From a bacterium (GTDB lineage: Bacteria > Bacteroidota > Bacteroidia > NS11-12g > UBA9320): a stretch of 64,000 nt of DNA. Each line of letters opens with the position of its first letter. Position 1 is the stretch's first letter. The stretch covers positions 9,199 to 73,198 of the forward strand of contig JAAEYY010000010.1 in assembly GCA_018223105.1 (NCBI GenBank), written 5' to 3'. Under the pieces are notes generated by a model. That model saw nothing but the letters and a program-made list of their open reading frames with translations. It did no database searches and was not told the origin of the DNA. The position numbers and the translations under genes are program-made. Shown piece by piece: positions 36,586-43,777 of the stretch.

Positions 36586-36977
36586 TTAGATCGTTTGGAA
36601 AGCGCGTATTTTCCTCCGCCTTTCAAAGCCAATACTACGGCGCCAAAGAAGAATAAGGCTTGAAGTTCTATTGCCCAGGCACCTCCTTTACTCAGTGCAA
36701 AAACATCCTCAGCATGTGCTAACCACACAGCCACTACCATAGTAAATGCATAAAGAATAGCTGCGAGTCGGGTGCGATAGCCAATGATCATCATAATAGG
36801 AGCAATCACTTCGCCAATGAAAACAGCATATGCTAAAAAGGAAGGCAATCCAACAGAATCAAATTTCTTCTCGATACCGCCTATACCATTGGTTAATTTA
36901 GAAATTCCGTGCAGTAACATCATCCCACCTAAACTGAGACGAAGAATAAGAGACGCAATATCGTGTCTGTTTTTCAT
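36576..36977 (-). CDS. DoxX family membrane protein
   Basis: 133 residues with four predicted transmembrane helices. The DoxX hallmarks are LRLSLGGMMLLHGISKL, GEVIAPIMMIIGYRTRLAAI and a C-terminal ELQALFFFGAVVLAL helix. DoxX proteins are implicated in thiol/redox homeostasis or sulfur oxidation in some species; the role here is not defined. Confidence 0.87.
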   Translation of the reverse strand: MKNRHDIASLILRLSLGGMMLLHGISKLTNGIGGIEKKFDSVGLPSFLAYAVFIGEVIAPIMMIIGYRTRLAAILYAFTMVVAVWLAHAEDVFALSKGGAWAIELQALFFFGAVVLALKGGGKYALSKRSKWD

Positions 36978-37007
36978 ACCTATATTAAAACAAAAGTACG
37001 GAAGAAC

Positions 37008-37217
37008 TTAGTCTTCTAAAACTTCGCAGGTAAAGCCGAGATCGGTGACATGATGTGGGAGCTGAGGATCGATCTGATCTGCTTCAAATCGCAAGATTTT
37101 ATCGCAATCTTCGAGGTCAATATTAATTATGGCAAAAGGGTATTTTGTTGAAAGAGCATCAACTACAGTTTGAGCACTTTTCGGATCCTTAATATTGGTT
37201 CTAAAAACCTCTACCAT
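37008..37217 (-). CDS. Small conserved-looking protein, ferredoxin-like fold
   Basis: 69 residues with the pattern beta-alpha-beta-beta-alpha-beta (VEVFRTNIKDP.SAQTVVDALSTKYPFAIINIDLEDCDKILRFEAD). It resembles heavy-metal-associated (HMA)-like folds but lacks CxxC, so metal transport is not supported. It lies 30 bp before DoxX on the minus strand and could be the first gene of that group. Confidence 0.5.
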   Translation of the reverse strand: MVEVFRTNIKDPKSAQTVVDALSTKYPFAIINIDLEDCDKILRFEADQIDPQLPHHVTDLGFTCEVLED

Positions 37218-37471
37218 TGTGCTCTAACAAGTTCTGAAATCAAACCTGATCTGAAAGTCTGACTGGGGTGTAACATGAATTTGGTTCTCGCTTTAATTCG
37301 GTGTTCAATTTTAGGCATTTTCTTAAATGCCATTGAAACCTCATTCGGTACAGTTTAAGTTTAAGTCGACCAAAACCATAATGGCCAGCACAAAATTAAT
37401 AGACATAACAATTCCATTGCAGGCAATTCATGCATTATAAAGGGCCATTTAGGCCAAAGTGAAAGATGAGA
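37218..37471. other. 254-bp gap downstream of rpoD
   Basis: No gene supported. On the minus strand, GGCC-taaat-GGCC followed by CTTTAT (37441-37458) is a weak hairpin just after rpoD. Nothing else is recognised. Confidence 0.3.
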
Positions 37472-38335
37472 TTATCCTAGGTAAGATTTAAGGATCTTGC
37501 TTTTTGAAGATTTTCTCAATCTTCTCAATGCTTTTTCCTTAATCTGACGAACACGCTCTCTGGTTAATCCTACCTTTTCACTGATATCTTCCAGTGTATG
37601 AGCAGGACCACCATCTAAACCGTAGTAATACCTCAATACATCTCTTTCTTTCTCAGAAAGGGTTGAGATTACACGGTTAATTTCCTTTCTCAAAGACTCT
37701 TCCATAAGAGGTTGATCAGGATTTGGTTCGTCGTTGTTATCCAACACACCCAATAGTGAATTGTCTTCACCTTCTGTTAAAGGAGCATCGATAGAGAGGT
37801 GTCTTCCCGAAGATTTGAAAGCATTTTCAACTTCAGTAGAGTTTATCTCCAATTCGTTTGCAATTTCTTCAGCAGTTGGTTCACGCTCTTGAGTTTGCTC
37901 TAAACGAGCCGCCGCCGCGCTAATTCTTCCGATAGATCCAACCTTGTTTAGAGGTAGACGTACAATTCTAGACTGATCTGCCAATGCTTGTAAGATAGAT
38001 TGTCTAATCCACCAAACAGCATACGAGATAAATTTAAAACCTCTTGTTTCATCAAAACGCTTTGCAGCTTTGATCAAACCTAAGTTTCCTTCATTAATCA
38101 GATCGCCTAGGGTTAAACCTTGATTTTGGTACTGTTTTGATACAGAAACCACGAAACGAAGGTTTGCATTTACTAACTTTTCCAATGCCGCTTGATCGCC
38201 CTCTCTAATCCTTCTCGCTAACTCCACCTCTTCTTGGGCGTCGATCATCGGAACTTTACTAATTTCGTTTAAGTACTTGTCAAGTGACTTGTTTTCACGG
38301 TTCGTGAACTGTTTACTAATTTTTAACTGCCTCAT
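37472..38335 (-). CDS. rpoD: Primary RNA polymerase sigma factor RpoD/SigA (Bacteroidota type)
   Basis: 287 residues, the short form typical of Bacteroidota, with no region 1.1 extension. It has region 1.2 ([15 protein letters not shown]), region 2 ([57 protein letters not shown]), region 3 and region 4 helix-turn-helix ([28 protein letters not shown]). This factor recognises TTG/TAnnTTTG promoters in this phylum, matching the boxes found elsewhere in the window. Confidence 0.96.
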   Translation of the reverse strand: MRQLKISKQFTNRENKSLDKYLNEISKVPMIDAQEEVELARRIREGDQAALEKLVNANLRFVVSVSKQYQNQGLTLGDLINEGNLGLIKAAKRFDETRGFKFISYAVWWIRQSILQALADQSRIVRLPLNKVGSIGRISAAAARLEQTQEREPTAEEIANELEINSTEVENAFKSSGRHLSIDAPLTEGEDNSLLGVLDNNDEPNPDQPLMEESLRKEINRVISTLSEKERDVLRYYYGLDGGPAHTLEDISEKVGLTRERVRQIKEKALRRLRKSSKSKILKSYLG

Positions 38336-38372
38336 TTAGACTCTATTTCTTGGGTGTTATTATAAGAACCTG

Positions 38373-38405
38373 CAAAGATAGCATTTTGTTCTATTATCGC
38401 GCAAA
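38373..38405 (-). promoter_or_regulatory. Promoter of rpoD (TTTG-N21-TATCTTTG)
   Basis: On the minus strand TATCTTTG lies at 38380-38373, and a TTTTTG element ends at 38402, 21 bp away. The box is 37 nt upstream of the rpoD ATG. Confidence 0.6.
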
Positions 38406-38459
38406 AATGATGGAGTTTTGAAGCATATTAACAGAATGGCTTAATTCGCGGCTCTTGCT

Positions 38460-38467
38460 TACTTTTG
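38460..38467 (+). promoter_or_regulatory. -7 box (TACTTTTG) for isocitrate dehydrogenase
   Basis: TACTTTTG matches TAnnTTTG, 16 nt before the ATG at 38484. No -33 TTG at canonical spacing. Confidence 0.45.
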
Positions 38468-38483
38468 CCAACTTCTAAAAAAA

Positions 38484-39941
38484 ATGGATAAAATAAAGAT
38501 TTCTGTAGCGAAGGGTGATGGAATTGGTCCTGAGATCATGGACGCCGTAATTTCAATTTTTGAACACTGTAATGTGCCTCTTGAGTATGAGTACATTCAA
38601 ATGGGAAAATCGGTTTACGATCAAGGTTACCTTACCGGTATGACCGATGAAGCCAAAGAAAGCGTTGAAAGAACCGGCGTATTGTTCAAGGGTCCGATGG
38701 AAACTCCAAAAGGAGGCGGTGTTAAAAGTATTAACGTAACCGCTAGAAAAACCTGGAATACCCATTCTAACATAAGAAAGTTTAAAACTATAAAAGGAGT
38801 GGATACCGTTTTTAGCAAAGCGGGAATTCCGATTGATATCACCGTTGTTAGAGAAAATATTGAAGATACCTACGGAGGTATTGAGCACTATGTTTCCAAA
38901 GACGTTGCGGTATCGAGAAGAATTATCTCCAGACCGGGTTCTGAGCAAGTAATTCGTGCCGCTTTTGAAACAGCGTTGAAAGAAGGCTATACCAAAGTTA
39001 CTTGCGGTCACAAGGCCAATATCATGAAGCTTACCGATGGAATGTTCCTCGATACTTTTTATGAAATCGCGAAGGAATATCCTCAATTAGAAGCAGATGA
39101 TGTTATTGTGGATGCGCTTTGCATGAAGCTTGTAGTTCAACCGGAAACTTTTCAGCTCGTTGTTTTAACCAACCTTCAGGGCGATATAGTTTCTGACCTT
39201 TGCGCCGGATTGGTAGGTGGATTAGGTTTTGCGCCTTCGGCGAATTTAGGAGATCATATCAAAATCTTTGAAGCTGTTCACGGTACTGCTCCGGATATTG
39301 CAGGAAAAGGTTTAGCAAACCCAACTTCACTTTTATTAAGTGGTGTGATGATGCTAAATTTCCTCGGATTCGAAACTCACGCTGAAAGAATCAGAACTGC
39401 TCTTTATACCGTAATCGACAATGGAGTTCACACGGGCGACTTTGGAGAAGACCGATCAAAATCAGTGGGAACAAAAGCATTTGCAGACGCAATAATCACA
39501 GAATTAGGTGCATTTGATTTCACAGATCTCAGCAACACCTATAAACCACCATTGAGTCTTGAAGGAAATAGAATGATGCATTCTAGCACAGAAACTATTG
39601 AGACTGTGGGTGTGGATTTATTTGTGGAGTCTAAATCGAGTCCGAAAGAAATAGCGGATATTGTAAATTCACGTATTTATCCCGATATGGAGCTAACTAC
39701 CATCACCAACCGTGGTACACAAGTTTGGCCGAGCGGTTCAGTTTACACCGATTTGGTAGATAACTATGTAGTTCGAATAGAGAAAAAAGGCGGTCCTGAA
39801 GTAAAAAAGAAACGTTTTATGGAACAGGCTGTTGATTTATTTGATCACCTCAGAGTAAGTGGCATTGAAATGCTCATAACGCTAGATGGCGTGAGAAAAT
39901 ACTCCCTAGGCCAGGGACAAGGCGAGAAGAAATCTACATGA
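38484..39941 (+). CDS. icd: Isocitrate dehydrogenase (Thermus-type, C-terminal extension)
   Basis: 485 residues. The isocitrate/isopropylmalate dehydrogenase core (GDGIGPEIM, the substrate loop VRENIEDTYGGIEH, Asp-rich NLQGDIVSDL, HGTAPDIAGKG) covers residues ~1-345. A ~140-residue C-terminal domain follows (VGVDLFVESKS ... KKRFMEQAVDLFDHL), as in Thermus thermophilus IDH. It oxidatively decarboxylates isocitrate in the TCA cycle; cofactor preference (NADP vs NAD) cannot be fixed by eye, although the family is annotated NADP-dependent in Bacteroidota. It overlaps the next gene (ATGA). Confidence 0.92.
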   Translation: MDKIKISVAKGDGIGPEIMDAVISIFEHCNVPLEYEYIQMGKSVYDQGYLTGMTDEAKESVERTGVLFKGPMETPKGGGVKSINVTARKTWNTHSNIRKFKTIKGVDTVFSKAGIPIDITVVRENIEDTYGGIEHYVSKDVAVSRRIISRPGSEQVIRAAFETALKEGYTKVTCGHKANIMKLTDGMFLDTFYEIAKEYPQLEADDVIVDALCMKLVVQPETFQLVVLTNLQGDIVSDLCAGLVGGLGFAPSANLGDHIKIFEAVHGTAPDIAGKGLANPTSLLLSGVMMLNFLGFETHAERIRTALYTVIDNGVHTGDFGEDRSKSVGTKAFADAIITELGAFDFTDLSNTYKPPLSLEGNRMMHSSTETIETVGVDLFVESKSSPKEIADIVNSRIYPDMELTTITNRGTQVWPSGSVYTDLVDNYVVRIEKKGGPEVKKKRFMEQAVDLFDHLRVSGIEMLITLDGVRKYSLGQGQGEKKST

Positions 39942-40987
39942 GCACATTAGACCAACTCCGTGGATATTTTGAAGGGCGAAAGCTCATCATTCCTATTCTG
40001 ATAGGACTCGGAGTTGCAGGTTTTATGTTGGCCCGGGATTTTGATCTCGATGCACTTAAAGATTTTACATGGGGTCCTAAGGCCTATCTCTTTATTTTTT
40101 TAGCGATCCTGATGATGGTATTCCGAGATTTGGGATACATCATCCGCTTGCGGATACTTTCAGATAAACTGCTTTCTTGGAAACAGAGCTTTCAGCTTAC
40201 TTTTCTCTGGGAGTTTGCTTCTGCTATTTCACCCGGTATTATCGGTGGAACAGCAGCGGCATTTATCCTCCTCGCCCAAGAAAAAATTGGTACCGGAAGA
40301 TCAACGGCAATTGTATTGGCTACTTCCTTTCTCGATGTATTATTTTATATCATCACCGTACCCTTAATTCTCATTTTTACCGGATTTTCAGAACATATTC
40401 CCAATATCGCGCTAAGCGAAAGCAATATTGAATCGAGCATTTTAAGCACGTACATCATTGTTTCATATAGCATACTTTTTATTTGGGCTGCTGTAGTTTA
40501 CATCGGCTTATTTCTTCGTCCCATTCTCATTCGCAATGCAGTAAGATCTATATTTTCAATTCCTTTTTTAAAGCGATGGAAAGACGATGCAAAAGACTGG
40601 GGAGATGAAGTTGTGGTAGCATCTATTGAACTCAAAAAGAAAAAATTCGGCTTTTGGGCTTCCGCATTTGGCGCCACCTTCTTTTCATGGGTAGCGCGTT
40701 TTGCAGTGGTGAATTTTATCATTTTAGCTCTGGGACCCACAGATGGACACCTAGAAATCATGATACGTCAGTTATTAATGTGGTGTATTCTAATTTTACC
40801 GGTTACACCGGGAGCAAGTGGTTTGGCAGAAGCAATTTTCCCGGCCTTCCTCGGAAGGTATTTCGCCAATGGAACTTTGGCTAGTATCGGAGCATTAATC
40901 TGGAGATTGCTGAGTTACTACCCTTATTTAATTATCGGCTTTGTCTTATTCCCGATCTGGATTAGAAGAATAATAAAAAAGGACTAA
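39938..40987 (+). CDS. YbhN/MprF-type flippase-like membrane protein (LPG synthase TM family)
   Basis: 349 residues with about eight hydrophobic helices. The pattern (FQLTFLWEFASAISPGIIGGTAAAFILLAQEKIGTGRSTAIVLATSFLDVLFY ... LLMWCILILPVTPGASGLAEAIFPAFLG) matches the lysylphosphatidylglycerol synthetase TM/UPF0104 family. These proteins probably move lipids across the inner membrane. No MprF synthase domain is present. It is translationally coupled to icd by a 4-base overlap, although no functional link is known. Confidence 0.8.
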   Translation: MSTLDQLRGYFEGRKLIIPILIGLGVAGFMLARDFDLDALKDFTWGPKAYLFIFLAILMMVFRDLGYIIRLRILSDKLLSWKQSFQLTFLWEFASAISPGIIGGTAAAFILLAQEKIGTGRSTAIVLATSFLDVLFYIITVPLILIFTGFSEHIPNIALSESNIESSILSTYIIVSYSILFIWAAVVYIGLFLRPILIRNAVRSIFSIPFLKRWKDDAKDWGDEVVVASIELKKKKFGFWASAFGATFFSWVARFAVVNFIILALGPTDGHLEIMIRQLLMWCILILPVTPGASGLAEAIFPAFLGRYFANGTLASIGALIWRLLSYYPYLIIGFVLFPIWIRRIIKKD

Positions 40988-40992
40988 TCCGG

Positions 40993-41024
40993 TTGCGGCT
41001 GTTTGCCGGCTTACAATAACTTTG
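40993..41024 (+). promoter_or_regulatory. Promoter (TTG-N21-TAACTTTG) of the enoyl-CoA hydratase gene
   Basis: TAACTTTG at 41017-41024 matches TAnnTTTG exactly. A TTG at 40993-40995 lies 21 bp upstream. The box ends 7 nt before the ATG at 41032, implying a leaderless or 1-3 nt leader mRNA. Confidence 0.6.
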
Positions 41025-41031
41025 CTGCCTC

Positions 41032-41802
41032 ATGAATTATCAAACCATTAGTTCTGAACGAGAGGGTGCCGCTCAAATCATTCGTATTGAGCGTGAATCC
41101 AAAATGAATGCACTCAATATTCAACTTTTACAAGAAATTGGACAAGAGATTGGCAGATTACAAGACGAATCCGGAATTCGAGGTATTATTATCACCGGAA
41201 GTGGAAGTAAGGCTTTCGCTGCAGGTGCTGATATTGCTGAATTTGCCGAGTTTTCTCCTGAGAAAGCAAAGAAAATGAGTGCTGATGGTCATGCCGTTTT
41301 CAACTCCATTGAAAACAGTAAGATTCCGGTAATTGCGGCAGTAAATGGATACAGTCTCGGTGGAGGTTGCGAATTGGCCATGGCTTGCCATATCAGAATC
41401 GCTTCGGATAATGCGAAATTTGGTCAGCCTGAAGTAAATCTTGGTGTGCCTCCGGGATACGGTGGAACACAGAGACTTGCTCAAATCATAGGAAAAGGTA
41501 GAGCATTAGAGCTTTTAATCTCTGCCAGAACCATTGATGCAGAAACAGCTTTACAATATGGTTTAGTTTCACAAGTGGTTAGTTTTGAGGATTTACTTTC
41601 TACTTGTAAAGCGTATATAGAGAAACTCGTTGCTAAATCTCCTGCTGCAATTGCAGAAGTTATAGCTTGTATGAACGCTTTGTATAGTGATCAAGACGGA
41701 TTTGATTATGAAATAGACAGTTTCTCTAATTCCTTTGGAAGCCCTGATTTTAAAGAAGGAACGAGTGCTTTCGTCGAGAAGCGTAAGCCTGAGTACAAAT
41801 AA
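41032..41802 (+). CDS. Enoyl-CoA hydratase/isomerase family protein
   Basis: 256 residues of the crotonase fold. The oxyanion-hole segment KAFAAGADIAEFAEF and the signature AAVNGYSLGGGCELAMACHIRIASDNAKFGQPEVNLGVPPGYGGTQRL include both catalytic Glu of the enoyl-CoA hydratase subfamily (in ELAMAC and QPEVNLG). It likely hydrates 2-enoyl-CoA in fatty-acid or amino-acid breakdown. It is monocistronic. Confidence 0.93.
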   Translation: MNYQTISSEREGAAQIIRIERESKMNALNIQLLQEIGQEIGRLQDESGIRGIIITGSGSKAFAAGADIAEFAEFSPEKAKKMSADGHAVFNSIENSKIPVIAAVNGYSLGGGCELAMACHIRIASDNAKFGQPEVNLGVPPGYGGTQRLAQIIGKGRALELLISARTIDAETALQYGLVSQVVSFEDLLSTCKAYIEKLVAKSPAAIAEVIACMNALYSDQDGFDYEIDSFSNSFGSPDFKEGTSAFVEKRKPEYK

Positions 41803-41840
41803 AACCTGACTAAAAAAAGAGGATTTTCTTTGGCATTGTA

Positions 41841-41871
41841 TTTGATACTTACTGATTGAAATTTAACTTTG
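41841..41871 (+). promoter_or_regulatory. Promoter (TTTG-N19-TAACTTTG) of the DUF1573 gene
   Basis: TTTG at 41841-41844 and TAACTTTG at 41864-41871 are exactly 19 bp apart, a full match to the Bacteroidota -33/-7 consensus. The ATG at 41893 is 21 nt downstream. Confidence 0.8.
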
Positions 41872-41892
41872 AACAAATAAAAATTAATTGAA

Positions 41893-42339
41893 ATGAAACA
41901 GATAGTTTTACTTTTAGCAGTAATAGTTGGCTTAGGGACTATAGGATTTACAAACGCACAGAAGATTGAAATTTCTCAAGATGCGATGTCTAAAATCGAA
42001 TTTGAGAAGAAAACACATGACTTTGGAGAGTTTGAAGAAGGTATTCAAGCTACCACAGTATTTAAATTTAAGAACACAGGTAATGCACCTCTAGTTCTTA
42101 ACGCGGTAACTCCTTCATGTGGATGTACTTCACCTTCTTGGACTAAGGAGCCTGTTGCTCCCGGAGAAGAAGGCGAAATTAAAGTAGTATATAACTCAAA
42201 AGGACGTCCGGGTCAGTTCACAAAAACCATCACTGTAAAACACAATGGTGAAGGTGGAACTGTATTCTTGAACATCAGAGGAGTTGTGAAAAAAGCTGAG
42301 GTTGCACCAGAACCTACAGTTAAATCACCAGAAAACTAA
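41893..42339 (+). CDS. DUF1573 family secreted protein
   Basis: 148 residues with a signal peptide (cleavage near FTNAQ). The mature domain FEKKTHDFGEFEEGIQATTVFKFKNTGNAPLVLNAVTPSCGCTSPSW is the DUF1573 Ig-like signature with its CGC pair. These periplasmic beta domains are very common in Bacteroidota, and their function is undefined. The gene has its own strong promoter. Confidence 0.88.
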   Translation: MKQIVLLLAVIVGLGTIGFTNAQKIEISQDAMSKIEFEKKTHDFGEFEEGIQATTVFKFKNTGNAPLVLNAVTPSCGCTSPSWTKEPVAPGEEGEIKVVYNSKGRPGQFTKTITVKHNGEGGTVFLNIRGVVKKAEVAPEPTVKSPEN

Positions 42340-42348
42340 AAAACAGTT

Positions 42349-43263
42349 TTATAAATTATTGAGGAAGCCGGTAATTAAATTATCGGCTTTCTTTTTGACC
42401 TTATTTTCTTGCATTCCCCACCAACCACTCAAACCGCCGGTATGAATAAAAGTGATAGTAGAACCCGGCTCAAAGTACCCGTAGTCAATCTTGGCGGTTA
42501 ATCCATACATGGCTTTTGCAGTATACACCGGGTCGAAGAGTATGCCCGTTTTATCAAAAAGAAACTCTGTAGCTCTAATCAAGGTATCATTAGTTTTAGC
42601 GAATCCCCCAAAGTGATACTCAGTCCATAAGTCAAAGCGATCTGCCCCAACAGCACGTGCTTCTTGTTGGATAAAGTCGCCGCCCTTTAAAGCAGAAACA
42701 CCAATGGTTTTCCCTTTAAATCCTTTGCTTAATCCGGCAACACTGGTGCCGGTACCACAGCTAATTACGGCATAGTCGGTATCCAATTCCTCAGCTAGCC
42801 TTTTAAGCCCAATGGTGCCATCTACGCAATGCCCCCCTTCCGGAATAGTAAGCACTCCGTCTTTGAAAGAGTAGGTTCTGCATTGCTCTTTATAATCAGA
42901 TCGAGGTATAAAAACCAGCTTCATGCCTAGTCTTTCACACGATTTTAGCACATCATTATCTGCACTTAGCTCTTCACCCCGTATGACCCCGGTTACCGGT
43001 ATTTTGAGATAATAACACAGCATCGCAAGCGCAATTAAATGATTAGAATAAGCTCCTCCGAAGCTCACCACAGATTTAGGTTCCGGGTTGTTTTCAAAGA
43101 TCCCTTCTAATTTCCGCAACTTATTGCCTGAAATCAAAGGATGAATTAAATCATCCCGCTTCACAAAAACCTGAACTTCTCTTTCGGGGTGCCATATTAC
43201 CGAGAGTTCTTCAGTAGGCGTGTTCAGGTTAATATGTTCTTGAAGCTTTTTGCGGATATTCAT
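42349..43263 (-). CDS. 1-aminocyclopropane-1-carboxylate deaminase/D-cysteine desulfhydrase-like PLP enzyme
   Basis: 304 residues of the tryptophan-synthase-beta/ACC deaminase fold. PLP lysine is Lys48 in SGNKLRK. The phosphate-binding region (SFGGAYSNHLIA) and SCGTGTSVAGL are present. The family contains ACC deaminases, D-cysteine desulfhydrases and racemases, so the exact substrate is uncertain. Its ATG overlaps the recX stop by 4 bases. Confidence 0.85.
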   Translation of the reverse strand: MNIRKKLQEHINLNTPTEELSVIWHPEREVQVFVKRDDLIHPLISGNKLRKLEGIFENNPEPKSVVSFGGAYSNHLIALAMLCYYLKIPVTGVIRGEELSADNDVLKSCERLGMKLVFIPRSDYKEQCRTYSFKDGVLTIPEGGHCVDGTIGLKRLAEELDTDYAVISCGTGTSVAGLSKGFKGKTIGVSALKGGDFIQQEARAVGADRFDLWTEYHFGGFAKTNDTLIRATEFLFDKTGILFDPVYTAKAMYGLTAKIDYGYFEPGSTITFIHTGGLSGWWGMQENKVKKKADNLITGFLNNL

Positions 43264-43739
43264 TCTAATGTTTTAAGGTAGGCCCATACAAGGTCTGGTT
43301 CGTAGCCTTTGGTAATTACAAATCGCGCAGCTTTACTTCTCCTCTCATAGATATTGGCAGCTTTCGCCTTTTCAAAGGCTTTAAAACTGAGCTCTTCCAG
43401 TTTCTCCATGTAGGCATTTTCATCAATTTCTTCCATGCCCTTTTTTATGTTATAAGGGCTGATATCATTGCGAGACAAAACTTGATTAATTTTAATTTTT
43501 CCCCAGTTATTATGCAAAAACTTCCCTCTACATAGTGCTTGAGCATAACGAGTTTCATTAAGGTAATTCCACTCTATAAGTTGTACCAACATTTCATCTG
43601 CTTCCTGGTAAGAGGCTCCCATTTCTATCATCTTGCTACGCACCTCTTTATGGCAACGCTCACGGTAAGCACAAAACTTCAGGATTCTCTCTTTGCGTTC
43701 TGTGCGACTCAATTTTTTTGTTCCCGGCTCCATCTGCAT
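43260..43739 (-). CDS. recX: Regulatory protein RecX
   Basis: 159 residues, all-helical, with tandem three-helix repeats: AYRERCHKEVRSKMIEMGASYQEADEMLVQLIEWNYLNETRYAQALCR and KIKINQVLSRNDISPYNIKKGMEEI. RecX binds RecA filaments and limits recombination. It precedes the PLP enzyme gene with a 4-base overlap. Its promoter region overlaps the start of the divergent murF/alr gene. Confidence 0.88.
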   Translation of the reverse strand: MQMEPGTKKLSRTERKERILKFCAYRERCHKEVRSKMIEMGASYQEADEMLVQLIEWNYLNETRYAQALCRGKFLHNNWGKIKINQVLSRNDISPYNIKKGMEEIDENAYMEKLEELSFKAFEKAKAANIYERRSKAARFVITKGYEPDLVWAYLKTLE

Positions 43740-43758
43740 GAGAAGTCTGCAATATATC

Positions 43759-43777
43759 TAATTTTGCATCAAATGTA
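43759..43777. promoter_or_regulatory. Overlapping divergent -7 boxes of recX and murF/alr
   Basis: TAATTTTG (plus, 43759-43766) ends 6 nt before the murF/alr ATG. TACATTTG (minus, 43777-43770) lies 30 nt before the recX ATG and overlaps that same murF/alr ATG. Both fit TAnnTTTG. Each RNA polymerase would block the other; -33 boxes are not obvious. Confidence 0.45.

Noticed and set aside
37008-37217. Heavy-metal-associated (HMA) metal chaperone
   Set aside because: The fold pattern is similar but the CxxC metal motif is missing, so metal binding is not supported.
38553-39086. 177-residue minus-strand frame inside isocitrate dehydrogenase
   Set aside because: It is antisense to a well-conserved enzyme with all motifs in the plus frame; codon pattern of the shadow is non-specific.
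43539-43772. Upstream in-frame extension of the murF/alr frame
   Set aside because: It overlaps the N-terminal part of recX, has no domain match, and MurF starts naturally at ATG 43773 after a -7 box.
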